From Chrysaora quinquecirrha (Eukaryota > Cnidaria > Scyphozoa > Semaeostomeae > Pelagiidae): a DNA stretch of 64,000 nt. Positions within the stretch are counted from its first letter, which is position 1, and the number at the start of each line of letters is the position of its first letter. Where the stretch lies: the NCBI GenBank assembly GCA_014526335.1, contig JACTAT010000045.1:2716332-2780331 (forward strand), in the 5' to 3' direction. Below, piece by piece: positions 10,601 through 20,786 of this stretch. A model generated the notes under the pieces. The model did not search any database. It saw only the letters and a program-made list of their open reading frames with translations, and was not told the DNA's origin. Both the position numbers and the translations under genes were made by a program.

Positions 10601-13195
10601 AGAGTATTCAAAATCACAAAATAAATAGATACCAGTCTTGCATAGACAAAATAAGATAAAAATTGAGTCTGGGGAAGGACAACAACTTTGAAATAAATTC
10701 AACAAAAATCCAACCCCCCCGCTAATTGGGACCCCCTGGCAATTAATTTTCAACACAAAATCCAACCCCCCACTAATTGGGACCCCCCGGCAGTTAGGCA
10801 CCTAAGAGTAGATGGGGCCATAATGTAGAATTTTAAATATTGAGATAACCTACCATCATTCTCTAACTTCTTCTCAACAAAAAAGAGTTCTTCATCTTTC
10901 TTCTCAGAAATTACTCCTCTACAAACAATACATTCATTTAGCATCATTAATGTTCTAAGATGATAGCATTATCCCAGTCTTTGTAATTTGAGGTTTGCAA
11001 TCAAACGTACATGGGTGTAAAAATGGTATCAGGTCAATTCGCCCAACCCCCATTTCGCCCACCTTCTTTTTCACCCAAGCTGGTTTTTTGTCCAACAATC
11101 TTGGTCGTTTTGCTCAACTAAATTATTTGCTATTTACCAGTTTTTTATCAATAAAACAGTCGCCACGGTGATAATCAGGGGTTTGGGGGTAGAGCCCAAA
11201 ATATTATCGATTAAATAATTGACATATTACAAGAAAGAAGTTGTCTATGTCATTTCAGGTTGGGCCTCATGGGTTGGGCCAAACATCTTAGCAGGTTGGG
11301 CAAAAAGGAAGTTGGACAAATTGGTGGGTGGGCAACACGTCTTGCAAGCATAATAAGTCACAACATATAATACAAGAAATAGAGGGTAAAATTAATTATT
11401 TCAAAGACTTTATTTGAAAGATTGGGGCTGCTGAGCTGTCTATTGCTATTCTCCACTATTTAGTTGTTAATCGATCAAGACCTTTTTCTTGAAATTGTAT
11501 AGAGCACGAGCCAAGAGCAGAATGTGCCACACAATGTACCTACCATGCCAGCATGCAGAGAATTGTTAATTCATTGTGATTTTATAGGTACCTAGGCCTA
11601 TTCAAAGACTGTATGTTGTCTGATTTGTTAATATCATTTTCCCAATTCAATCTTAGCTATTCCAAACCTGCGTTAGAAATTCTTCTCAAGTTCGAAAATT
11701 TCCGTAAAAATCAACTTTTTCATTTTTCCATATCTCTAAAACTACAAGTCGTATTTCAATTCTTTTTGTTTCTAATGGTAGCTGCTTCTTTTGTCTATTT
11801 ATTGCTACCATTTTAGTGTAGAATAACATGAGGTACCTCGCTTAACGAGCATCCTTTGTGGACCGACTATTTTCAACGCGTGATCACGCGGCCCGCATTT
11901 TCATTAGGTCGGTCGCGCAAAATTCGATTCCGCATGGGTTCCGAGTTTCATAACACGACCAAACTTGGCCTGCTTATTGTTTAGAACACGAACATTACCG
12001 GGGTATATTTTTATTCGGAATATTTTGTAAATGACCGGAGATGCATCCTAACTTGTACTTCAAAGACGCGTCGCAGGTAAGAAATGAATGTTTTCACACA
12101 TAAAACATCATGACATGAAAATTCATTCTTTTACCTATGGAATGATGCTATTTTCCTTGTATTTCGTGAGTTGGAACCCACCCGGAATCAAATTTGTTTG
12201 CATCGACCGAGCGCCTTGATCAGGAGAACTGCGGAAACGAAACGACCTTCCCAAGCCTTCCGCATTTTGGCCTAAGTTGGTGTGAAACTGAACTTGGCTC
12301 ATGCACGTAAAATCCAAAGATTTGAACACAGATTGTTTGTAGCAAGCATAACACAACAATTAGAGAACATTTTCTGCAAAAATAATAGCAAATAGGGTAG
12401 TTTTCTGACAAATTTTCCTGAAAATTGTTGGCCTAAAAAAGAGTCTTAGAAGGGAAACCGCGGGGCAAAAGAAAACAACAAAAAATATTGAAAAAAGTCT
12501 TTCGTTTTTATTTTGAAATTTAATATAAAATAATATAAACAAAAAACAAATATCTTCCCTACCAATGCTGAAAGTTTGAGATCTATTGAAGTAACCGTTG
12601 TGTAGCTATACACTCCCAAACTTAGACCATGATTTTGTCATGTGAATGAAGGGCCACTTTTCCGAGAAGTCAATGGGAAATTCTTACGGGAAGTTTTGAA
12701 AATTCACGCATCGGGTAAACAATATTTTTGCTGTAGTTTGTTAACCAGAGGTATAATCCATATCAACCTATACATATTTCAAATCGTCTTTTTAAGCTCT
12801 TTTCGTTGATATCATTTTAATTAAGATTGAGTATACTTTTATTTTCTCTTTGGAATAGCTATCAATCTCCAAGTATCAACTCTTAAGATCTGATATGACC
12901 CTATCTAACCAGCACAGTACATGTAATTGGTGTTATTACAAAAAGATACGTGGCATGGTACGGAGAGAAACAAGATGTTTTTCATAGTGTTTTTTTGGCT
13001 AGGCCCATCATCGTTTTTTCTAGAAATATTTTTGCTCTATGAGAAATCTTACCCAGTTCTTTCTTCTCTTCTTATGTCTTCAAGGTGTTCTTCAACATCT
13101 TCTATGTCAGTTGCCTTTCTCCAACCTTTCTTACTTCTCTTACTTCCTTTCTTCTTCTTCTCAAGCACACTTTTCGTGCTTTTGTCGTCCGCCAT
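1544..13195 (-). CDS. NOP53: NOP53 (GLTSCR2) ribosome biogenesis protein, 6 exons, 3' part off the left edge
   Basis: Family role: nucleolar 60S assembly factor that recruits the exosome helicase MTR4 to pre-rRNA through a short arch-interacting motif. Exons on the minus strand, each with GT/AG borders: 13195-13053, 10918-10854, 9217-9020, 6773-6727, 2324-2229, 1648-1544. The phases chain without a break (2, 1, 1, 0, 0, 0) and give 218 residues. Recognisable blocks: a basic KKGWRK followed by VEEHLEDIRREERTGG at the N terminus; the motif LFFVE at residues 59-63 (family consensus LFxVD); an acidic-basic stretch in exon 3; WLQDTFKKMPK in exon 4; PAVEV then GASYNPDYDSHQ in exon 5; and a charged helix starting ELLQQALDRE in exon 6. 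The order matches NOP53 proteins. The start is the first ATG of exon 1, after which all phases agree. The C-terminal exons lie outside the window. The introns are large and filled with repeats. The AIM has E where D is usual. Confidence 0.9.
1737..1919 (+). pseudogene. 3' end of a second LINE ORF2 (fragment)
   Basis: A 60-codon frame reading FTSCPKYSPLRDDLY..., LLPQEQKFVFLMSCEDTQII and stopping at TGA 1917-1919. This resembles the C-terminal end of L2/CR1-type ORF2 proteins seen in cnidarians. It lies in NOP53 intron 5 on the opposite strand. The sequence to about 2150 may be its 3' UTR. Confidence 0.55.
2229..2324 (-). CDS. NOP53: NOP53 exon 5 with the SYNP signature
   Basis: 96 bp, phase 0 on both sides, acceptor CTATAG, donor GTAACC. 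It encodes a K-P-rich start, IPAVEV, then GASYNPDYDSHQ. The VE(V/I)...G-x-SYNP...HQ signature is the most conserved landmark of NOP53 and settles the gene's identity. Confidence 0.9.
2435..3168 (+). repeat. Left arm of the foldback element
   Basis: 734 bp, matching the reverse complement of 4894-5626 with few differences. Runs from TAGACAGGG to TTTTAAGG. Confidence 0.82.
3741..3760 (+). repeat. GT microsatellite followed by a G run
   Basis: TGTGTGTGTGTG then GGGGGGG, in the centre of the foldback element. Confidence 0.8.
4894..5626 (-). repeat. Right arm of the foldback element
   Basis: Begins CCTTAAAAG and ends CCCTGTCTA; the inverted counterpart of 2435-3168. Confidence 0.82.
5627..6202. 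other. Intergenic-type sequence in NOP53 intron 4
   Basis: Contains a C-rich patch at 5888-5950 (CCCCCCGCGCCCCCC) that looks like the end of a decayed repeat. No coding signal. Confidence 0.4.
6203..6576. mobile_element. Related TACACG inverted-repeat element with TATAAGAAACC ends
   Basis: Ends TACACGTATTTTCTTTTTATAAGAAAC... and ...TTTCTTATAAAAAAATACGTGTA, 374 bp. Shares the TACACG terminus with the other family, but the interior (AAGAAACTTTCAGTACTGG) differs. Relics with the same AAGAAAC / CAGTACTG words lie at about 700-790, 25040-25080 and 57930-58200. Confidence 0.7.
6727..6773 (-). CDS. NOP53: NOP53 exon 4 (47 bp)
   Basis: Short exon between a TCTTTTAG acceptor and a GTAAGA donor. It encodes PKNIWLQDTFKKMPK, which corresponds to the family segment ending in a Q-T-x-K-K-x-x-K-x-P pattern. 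Its phase (two bases completing a codon, then phase 0) fits exons 3 and 5 exactly, which is the main support for so small an exon. Confidence 0.78.
6774..7784. other. NOP53: NOP53 intron 3, distal part
   Basis: Includes two related stretches (7050-7220 and 7480-7640) with GGGCC / TGGCCCAC words and weak minus-strand frames; probably old repeat sequence. No gene seen. Confidence 0.35.
7785..7985 (-). repeat. Third copy of the CCAAT-box Penelope-associated tail
   Basis: On the minus strand it carries two CTGATTGGTG boxes, AACACAATG and TTTCGATCAGCATCT in the same order as 50700-50820. No Penelope coding sequence was recognised beside it. It lies within NOP53 intron 3. Confidence 0.5.
8605..8996. 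mobile_element. TACACGC inverted-repeat element, copy A
   Basis: Ends TACACGCTTTTTTTATAA and TTATAAAAAGAAGCGTGTA, ~390 bp. Terminal TA may be a TA target duplication. Same family as 13844-14248, 26799-27056, 27255-27567 and 31548-31950. Confidence 0.8.
9020..9217 (-). CDS. NOP53: NOP53 exon 3 (lysine/glutamate-rich)
   Basis: 198 bp, acceptor TCAAAAAG, donor GTAACT. It encodes about 66 residues: a polar basic start (SGPRKSKTK), an acidic run (ESSDEEEY), then a lysine-rich helix (KLKMKRKKEILEELKQQAK). Phase 1 on both sides joins exon 2 to exon 4 with no frame change. This region is poorly conserved across the family, so the exon is placed by phase and order. Confidence 0.8.
9218..10254. other. 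NOP53: NOP53 intron 2, proximal part
   Basis: AT-rich. A small hairpin with TTAAAGTGTAAA arms lies near 9435-9475. Positions 10000-10150 repeat TTTTCAAA...ATTCCA words imperfectly. No coding evidence. Confidence 0.45.
10255..10460 (+). repeat. tRNA-derived SINE, copy 2
   Basis: Carries AAAGCTCAGTGGAAACG (A-box-like) and CCAGGTTGGAATTTCATC (B-box-like), preceded by GGGAGGAGAGCCCAGGGCTG. Ends at the inverted-repeat element 10460-10810. Confidence 0.6.
10460..10810. mobile_element. Inverted-repeat element with C-rich interior
   Basis: Ends TACTCTTAGGTGCCTAATTG and CAGTTAGGCACCTAAGAGTA, 351 bp; inside are repeated CCAACCCCCC...GGGACCCCC words. It truncates the tail of the SINE at 10255-10460. 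Lies in NOP53 intron 2. Confidence 0.75.
10854..10918 (-). CDS. NOP53: NOP53 exon 2 carrying the arch-interacting motif
   Basis: 65 bp, entered after TTTGTAG and left at GTAGGT. It encodes GVISEKKDEELFFVEKKLEND. LFFVE sits exactly where NOP53 proteins carry their MTR4-binding LFxVD motif. The final D to E change is conservative and may still bind the MTR4 arch domain. Confidence 0.87.
10919..13052. other. NOP53: NOP53 intron 1
   Basis: 11030-11340 has inverted GCCCAACC / GGTTGGGC words, a likely small element. 11860-11960 is GC-richer with CGATCACGCGG-like words. Otherwise AT-rich with no recognised gene. Confidence 0.45.
13053..13195 (-). CDS. NOP53: NOP53 exon 1 (start codon)
   Basis: The start codon is the complement of CAT at 13193-13195. 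The exon gives 47 residues plus two bases, beginning MADDKSTKSVLEKKKK and ending REERT. It contains the basic SKKGW segment and the VEEHLEDIR block typical of the family N terminus. The donor on the minus strand reads GTAAGATTTC. The 5' UTR and promoter are upstream, between 13196 and the inverted-repeat element at 13844. Confidence 0.88.
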
Positions 13196-13843
13196 GATGC
13201 AAAAAGAAAACCTACCTCGTATTCGCATCGAGATAGAACAGTAGAAATAAATGATGGAGCGTGGAACATGAAACGGAATAAAAGAGAGCTGTGGAATTCT
13301 GGAATGTTGGAATGGCAGAATGAGCAGGAGAATGGGTTAAGTGGAAATCTCTCAATATGTTAATCTTACCAATTCAGGACCAAATTAATTACGTGCCGAT
13401 ATGGTTCTTCCAGAGATAAGAGGCTTATGGCCATTTGACAAGAAATTTGAAAAAGTCTGCATATCTTTCGTACAAAAATATTTCATCAACAAAATACATA
13501 TCATATCATACAACAATATTTCATCATTTAACTATGTATTAACTAAAGTTCTTGAGCAAATAGTATTTTTCAAAACCAGTTTGAAAAACTTTTACAAAAA
13601 GAAATAAAGAATCTATTAAAAATTATCAAATAAAATATTACTCTAAAAGAATCTAATTACCTACGATACAAGTCACTGTTTACTTGAAGATCGTTGCAAT
13701 GAATGATAGTGATTTAAATTGATAAAAATAAGTTAAAAACGATAAAAAAATTTCTAAAGATATGCCACAGTGAAAACACGCACATATGAATCTAAGTTTC
13801 GGAACACATTCCTGCTTAGCTACCTATGAAATGAGGCATGCCA
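13196..13843. promoter_or_regulatory. NOP53: Presumed NOP53 5' UTR and promoter region
   Basis: Placed only by position upstream of the NOP53 start codon. No clear TATA box or initiator was identified. Confidence 0.35.
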
Positions 13844-14248
13844 TACACGCTTTTTTTTAATAAAGACCCACTTTATAAGGAACCACATGTAGAAGGCCCG
13901 AAAATTTAAAGAACTTATACTACTAAAGAGAAAATCGTTAAGAATTTCTTTAATGTTGAATACTTTTATCACTGCAAATAATCAAGAATTAGAAAGACAG
14001 TTCCATTCATTTGCAGTTGAAAATCACATAAATTGTACGTTAAGCATGTATCCAATGTTTCTTTGAGTAGTCTCGAGCTTTACTCACATGCAAATGTCTC
14101 TCTTTTATTGTTTAGACCACTGTATGTGTAGTTAAAATTAAAAAACTATTGAGGAACTTTTGGAACTACAATTGCCTCAAAAGAGGCCCAAAAATAAGTA
14201 ACTTTAAGAACTAGGTCTTGAGGTAGGTTCCTTATAAAAAAGCGTGTA
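13844..14248. mobile_element. TACACGC inverted-repeat element, copy B
   Basis: Starts TACACGCTTTTTTTTAATAA and ends AGCGTGTA, opposite orientation to copy A. The LINE begins directly after it. Confidence 0.8.
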
Positions 14249-14422
14249 ATCAGTCAAGGTGGAGATTCTTTTATGGAGATTTAAAGGAATGGCAGGGAAA
14301 AATAAAGCGTGGTTCAAGGTTTAGGCTCCTGTCCTGCTCTTCAGTGTTCTGAATGCAATTTATTTTGAAACCGTGAAAAAGTTAACCAAAGCACAAGTTA
14401 CATTTAAACAGTTACAGAAACT

Positions 14423-15783
14423 TTGGACTTCAACGACTCCCACTCAAGTAGGAATATATATACCGACACGAACAACAAGTCATTGACTTCGAAGGACGTG
14501 GAAACATTAATTCTTGCTGAAATAGATAGCATTATAGGCGGAAAAAAACGACCAGATTTTGAAACAGTGGTCAAGAACTTAGAGAAGAAGCATGGCCTAG
14601 CTAGGTCAGTTGCCTCGTCGGAACTAAATTTTCTTCTATCAACTGGAACTTTGGAAAACAAGCTGTTTAAGGGGAAGCATTCACTGCGTCTGGCAAAGAA
14701 TTGTGATTTAGATGGAACGAAAAGCGTACAGAGTAGGAAAATATCAGAAGATGAGGATAGACTCGCTGAATGCAGAGAAGAATTACAGAAAATGGCGGAA
14801 ACTCAGAAAAGGAGCGATAACCTCTTGGAAGTTTCTGGTCAAAATCAGAACGAAGACAAATTTTCAAATGTAGAAATGGATGAAGAAGAAGACGCTGATG
14901 ATGCAAAGCAGAATAAAAAGGTAAATAATTTAGCTCAGTTCCCCCAGGACTCAAACACAAACGAGAAATCAGCAGATCATCGTTTGACCATGCTTGAGCG
15001 AAAATTCGAACAGCTAAGTATGCTTCTTGTGTCAGAACAACCGACGAAATCTTCTATTGATAAAACTGCGAAGAGAATTCATGAACTAGAAAATGAAAAT
15101 AGAATACTTCTGGATGAAAATATGGCTTTAAAATTGAAAATGCCGACTTAAAAGGTTTTATCCGTGGAAAGGTGGACAGCATAGAAAACGACGTTAAATT
15201 TTTATGCAAAGAAAATTCAAAAAAAAATCATGAAAAACAGAAAATTAAAAATCTTTCAGTTGATCGAAATACAGTGGACATGGAGGATGATATCTTGTGT
15301 CAGGATTTCTCGGGCGATGATCTGCAAAACAATCATGCAATGTTTCAAGGCCTGACATATGATAAGCAAAGAAGTGTCAGTTCAGCCCCTTGGGAACTCC
15401 CGAAAAATCCATCACGCTTATCTCAACCTATTAAGTCAAGTGTTGAAACGAGAAATAGATTTGATGCTTTGAGAGACGATCCCCTGGACGAATTTCGCTC
15501 AAATCCAACATGGGACTCTGTGTTGATCCCCAGCAGAGATCGAAGACAAGAAAGACAAAAAGGAGCAATTCCCAAAAAAATGGTAAGAGCAGAAATGAAT
15601 GATACAATCTATAGTGACAAAAGACTTGAAAGGGTAGTACAAGGAGATGAACAAGCAAGAGTGGTCCCTGGCCATCTTGCATACAATGAAGTTGTCCAAA
15701 ACCAGCCTACCAAAAACAGGCATTCCAAGACAGAAATGAAACTCAAGGCAGGAAAAAAGAATTCAACAGAAAGCCAACACTGA
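14423..15783 (+). pseudogene. LINE ORF1, N-terminal and middle part: SAMD1-like winged helix plus coiled coil
   Basis: The first frame runs from after a stop at 14405 to 15151; a second frame continues 15172-15783 after a small frameshift near 15125-15150. Residues about 25-91 (LILAEIDSIIGGKKRPD..., KKHGL, FKGKHSLRLA) have the layout of the SAMD1/KAT6-type winged helix: helix, RPD, helix with HGL, helix, then (Y/F)KG-x-xS-x-R. A long coiled coil follows (RIHELENENRILLDENMALK and on). No in-frame ATG opens the frame, so the start is lost or non-AUG. The winged-helix call is from pattern recognition only. Confidence 0.7.
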
Positions 15784-16268
15784 CTATCCTTGGAGATTCT
15801 ATGGTGAAAAGAATTCGAAGCCAAGACTTAAACCGAGAATGCCCACAGTTCAAAACATATGTAAAAACTTTTTCCGGGGCAAAGGTCGAAGACATGTTCT
15901 CATATGTAGAACCCACGATGAAGATGAATCCTGACAGAATAATTTTAATGTGTGGCACCAATAATTTAAGAGATGATCAGCCAGAAATAGTCGTAAACAA
16001 GCTAATTAGCCTAGCAATAAAAGTATCCGAAAAAGCAAGTGGAGTGGCAGTATCAGGAATTGTATATCGAGGAGACTCACAAGCTCTGGAAACGAAAAGA
16101 AGATTGGTCAACAGGTTAGTCGAAAACAGTCTGAAAACTTATGGAATTGAATTTATTGATCATGATAACTTAACGGGAAAACACTTAGATAAATGGGGGC
16201 TTCACCCAAATTTTAACGGAAACAATCTTCTTGTTGGTAACTTTATTAGCTTCATTAACAACGCTTGA
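15784..16268 (+). pseudogene. LINE ORF1, C-terminal SGNH/GDSL hydrolase domain
   Basis: After another frameshift near 15775 the frame reads TILGDSMVKRI (block I, catalytic Ser), then MCGTNNLRDD (block III, GxND-like with GTNN), and near the end WGLHPNFNG, the Asp/His block V (D-x-x-H-like, HPN). SGNH esterase domains are known from ORF1 of CR1/L2-group LINEs. Stop is TGA at 16266-16268. The same frame then stays open straight into ORF2. Confidence 0.85.
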
Positions 16269-19200
16269 CTAAGATTAATTGGTACTGTAGGTTACAATAT
16301 AGAAGTTATAGATAAGACAATAAATGAAAGCTTATCGACGTGCAAAAGCCCATTATCTCCTAATAGCAATCCGATTTCGGGCTTCTTAAATATTAATAGT
16401 CTGAGGAACAACAAATCAATAAGCTCCCAAGATTTCCCACTATTAAATTATGCCTCTTCTTCAAGTAACCTCACCCCTGATGCTTCAAATGGATCCCAAA
16501 TTTCGTCCAGCGAGATTAACAGCCCAACATCTCCGATTAGTAACACAAGCAGTACCAGTACGCTTGAAGAACATTTTCGTATACGACTGCAGTATCCAAA
16601 TAATCCGATTTTGGGTTTCTTAAATATTAATAGTCTAAGGAACAAGATAGTCGATCTTAGGATCTTTATCCAGAAATTGCAACCTGATTTTTTCGTGGTA
16701 CAAGAGACTAAGCTTGATAGTTCATTTAAAACAAATAATTTTCTCTTAAACGATTATCAAAAACCTCAGCGTTTAGATAGAAATGCCCATGGAGGGGGAC
16801 TGATGGCCTATGCAAGAAAAGGCTTAGTCTGTAATAGGAAGGCATGCCTTGAATCCCCTGAACTTGAAATGATTTGCTCAGAACTAGTAATAAACAAAAA
16901 GAAATGGATTATTTTCTCCCTGTACCGTCCTCCAGTCTCCACAAATTTAGTCCCTATTTTTGACAAGCTCCTCGAGCAATTGAATATCGTTCTCGACAAT
17001 TATGATAATCTTATTATTTTGGGAGATTTAAATATAGATACCATGAATATAAATGACCCTGGTTACAATAAATTACTTCTCCTTATGGATATATTTAATT
17101 TGACAAACTTAGTTAAGGTAAAAACGTGCTTTGCAACTCCTCTCGGATCATCTATTGATGTTATACTGACGAATCGGCCCTCATGTTTCCAAAAGACAAC
17201 AGCCTTTGAAACCGGCATAAGCGACCATCATAGTCTTATTTTTACCCAAATGAAGGCTAAAGCACCTCGTCTGAAGAGAAAGTGCATCAAATATCGTTCA
17301 TATAAAACTTTCGATGAACTAAAATTCCGCGAAGATATAAAGAGTGCTGTTTTGTGTATCAATTTTGAGGACCCCAATTCGGCTTATGAGAAACTAACTG
17401 ATACCATAAGAAATATTGTTAATACACATGCTCCCCTCAAGACTAGATTTCTAAGGGGAAATACTGCTCCCTTCATGAACAAAGAGCTCAAGCATGCAAT
17501 CTATCATAGATCCAAACTTAAAAACAATTTAAATAAAAATCCTACTACTGAAAACAGATTAAGGTACAATAAACAACGTAATAAATGTGTAAGCCTTCGA
17601 CGAAAAGCAATTAAAACTCATTTCAAAAACGCCACAAAATCTGGTAACTTAAATAATCAAGATTTTTGGAACCTTGTGAAACCATTTCTTTCTAACAAGG
17701 GCGCCTTAGGAAATGATGACATTATACTAGTTAAAGAGAACAAGATTATCACTGACAGTAAAGAGCTAGCGAACATTTTCAACTCTTACTATATAAACAT
17801 TGTAGAAAATTCAAGTGGAGAAAAGCCAACAAGTCTTGCAGAAAACTTGCCCAATGCTACCGACAGAAATATAGTTCGTCTCATTAAGGAACAATACAAA
17901 GCTCATAATAGTATTAAGAATATAACAACGAATAAAGCTAGCTCGGATGCAACATTTTCTTTTCATGAAGTAGACGAAAATACAATTAGAAATCTGCTTA
18001 ATGGGCTTGATAGCAAAAAATCAACTGGAGTAGATACCATTCCTGCAAAACTTGTACGCATTTCCGCAAATGAACTTGCCCCTGCTTTAACTATAGTAGT
18101 AAATAATTGCATTAAGAGCTCTATATTCCCAGATAATGCTAAACAAGCAGTAGTTACTCCATTAGATAAGGGAGAACCCACAAGAACTGTTGAAAGAAAC
18201 TTTCGCCCGATAAGTATTCTTAACATTTTTTCTAAAATTTTGGAAAAGGTTATGAAAAATCAACTAACATCTTATCTAGATCAATGTCTGTCCAGTTTCA
18301 TTTCGGCCTATAGAAAAAGATATAGCACCCAACACGTTCTGATACGACTTCTGGAAGATTGGCGCCTGAATCTTGACCACGGTAAAATCGTTGGTGCCGT
18401 GCTTACTGATCTTTCCAAAGCATTCGATTGCGTACCCCATGATCTTATCATTGCCAAACTTGCCGCATATGGTTTTGATGAGAACTCACTTGTCTTTATT
18501 TACTCTTATCTTAAGAATAGAAAACAGGCAGTTAGGATAAATAACGAATACAGCAGTTTTGAAACTCTTCTCTCTGGTGTTCCGCAGGGATCAGTACTAG
18601 GACCAGTGCTTTTTAATGTTTTCATTAATGATCTGTTCTATTCTATCAAACGTGGGAATCTCCATAACTATGCAGACGATAACACTATTACCTATGCCTC
18701 AAGCAGCCTAGATCATCTCATAAACACTCTAGAACAGGAATCAAACATTTCTCTCAACTGGCTACATGAAAATCATATGATTGCCAACCCAGACAAGTTC
18801 CAATCTATTGTTGTTAGAAGAGATAGAGAAAATACTGAAGGTATTGAACTATCCATAGGTGGTACATTAATCTCGACAGAAAATCATGTTATTACTTGGA
18901 GTAAAAGTAGATAACAGGCTAGATTTTGATTTGCACATATCTGTTTTGTGCAGAAAGGCTGCAGCTCAACTAAACGGACTGAAAGGATTACAATTCTATA
19001 TCAGATTCAAAGAAAAAGAAGTCCTGATAAAGAGTTTTGTTTACTCAAACATTCATTACTTGTTTGGTTTTTTAGCTGTGCAAAGTCGCTGCAGAAAATT
19101 AAAAAAATACAGGAAAGAGCTCTTCATTTCCTCTTCAATGACAACAAATCGAGTTATGAAATTTTGTTAAGTAAGTCTTACAAATCACATATGCATGTCC

Positions 19201-19499
19201 AACGTCTCAGAGTCCTATGTATAGAAATCTTCAAAACTTTGAACAAGTTAAATCCTTCCTATATGGAAGATATCTTTCGAAAAACGAATCCTACGCGATC
19301 TTCACGACGCCCTTTCGATTTATATCATCATAGACCAAATCAGACCACTTTTGGAACAAACAGTTTAAGATCGCTTGGACCGACTGTATGGAATAATCTG
19401 CCCTCCCATATCAAATCTGAACAAAATCTCAAAGCATTCAAACACCTTATCAATGCCTGGGATGGGGGGCAATGCTCTTGTTATCTATGTAAATCGTAA
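16269..19499 (+). pseudogene. LINE ORF2: APE-type endonuclease and reverse transcriptase
   Basis: The frame opens right after the ORF1 stop and has no ATG before the endonuclease. The APE endonuclease shows NINSLRN, VQETKLD, LGDLNID, SSIDVILTN and SDHHS. The reverse transcriptase shows DLSKAFDCVPHDL, GVPQGSVLGPVLFNVFINDL and the catalytic YADD. The main frame ends at 18914; frameshifts near 18890 and 19070 move the C-terminal part (LGPTVWNNLPSHIK, final CSCYLC) into other frames. These frameshifts inactivate this copy. Confidence 0.92.
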
Positions 19500-19665
19500 T
19501 GGTGAATTTTCTATATTTTATTTATAATGCATTAAGTATTGAAAACAAATTTAAAAAAAAATGAAAAAAATAATTATGTATTTATTTAAATTTATTTTCG
19601 AGCTAGATTAGCATTCTGTTTTTAGAAAGCTATAGTATTTTCTCGAATTAAAATAAATGGAAATG

Positions 19666-20222
19666 AAATGACATCAGTTTCATGACAATTTACAATTTAT
19701 AAGCTATTGGCAGTTGGATGGGTAATTGTAACGAATCGCACCAAATCGCATGATTCTTCCTTCAGATTTGCGGACCCCAAATATTAAATTATTATCCATG
19801 TTATGATTCACAGACCCCAAATATTGATTAAGCTTAAGACTTCGGACCCCAAATATTGGCATGGACCCTCCCCCCGTATTGAAAGTTAATGAGTACCCCC
19901 CTTGGCATTTAAACCCAAGTGAGTGATCAGAATCTTCTTAATTAAGAACCTCTTTGGATATCAAGCCAAAATGAGTAAAAAATCTTATTGATTGGGTATA
20001 TAAAGATTTGATATCAAGCTGCAGGTTCTTAATAAATGATCGCCCTAATAATGTTTTCAATTGGGCATACAACTATCGTGCAAGACCGTATACACCAATT
20101 TTTTTTCAACACAAGTTGCCCATTCGTAAAAAGTAATAAACGTCCGAAAAAAATCCGCAAAAACTGATAAATTTAGTACTTATAAGTATATTCCGGTTTA
20201 TTGATTGACCGAAGTTCTTGGC
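19666..20222. other. Non-coding stretch between LINE and SERINC gene
   Basis: 19750-19890 repeats CGGACCCCAAATATT three times. Probably includes the 3' flank of the SERINC transcription unit. No gene. Confidence 0.4.
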
Positions 20223-20700
20223 AGTGGCGTAGGTATAGGGGGCATCGGAGACGCCCCCCTCCGGACCCATTGAGGCATTTTGTCGGAAAATTTGACAATC
20301 TGCCGGAAACTTTTTCTTCGAAACTTAGGATGTTTTTCTCTTGATGGAGTTTGTTTTTTTTCGGTACAGCTGTTTGTTTCCGTTTTACTCGTATAAATGC
20401 CTGACATCTGACACCTTTTCTTGAAGCAAGCATCTCTATTACTACTTTGTTTAAGTTGTTTTGGATTCTGTTCTGTTATGCTTAATCTTTATGAATTAAC
20501 GTGCATTTTTCATAAACAACTGTCACATGTCGAGATAAATACTTAATTGTCTGTATTTGCAAAAGCGTCTAATCACAACAGTAGATCGACTCATAATTTT
20601 GTATGTGAGCGTGGTAAGTTGGACACGCCCATAAAGGCACACCCTTTTGTCGGAAAAGTTTGGCCTTCGCCCCCCGCTAAAGTTTCTATCTATGTGACTG
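20223..20700. mobile_element. Degenerate hAT-like element just 3' of the double-SERINC gene
   Basis: Left end CAGTGGCGTAGGTATAG and a weaker inverted right end ending TATGTGACTG. Flanks GTTCTTGG and GTTCTTTG agree at 7 of 8 positions. 478 bp, ending 87 bp from the SERINC stop codon. Confidence 0.65.
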
Positions 20701-20786
20701 GTTCTTTGAACATCACAGTTTTAGTCAGTCAAAAATTGTCCTGTACCAAGCGATCCAGCACTGTTGTATTGCGGGGTTCAATTGGT

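Larger units (their letters stand above)
14250..19665 (+). mobile_element. Near full-length CR1/L2-type LINE
   Basis: About 5.4 kb with a 5' leader, an ORF1 (14423-16268, two frameshifts), ORF2 (16269-19499, two frameshifts) and an AT-rich 3' tail ending in short A-rich repeats near 19665. The 5' end directly abuts the inverted-repeat element 13844-14248. The endonuclease-RT sequence (YADD, GVPQGSVLGP, ISDHHS) and the C-terminal pattern W-D-G-G-x-C-x-C-x-x-C fit CR1/L2-like elements of marine invertebrates. The start of ORF1 has no in-frame ATG, so the copy is probably dead although its damage is light. Confidence 0.9.
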
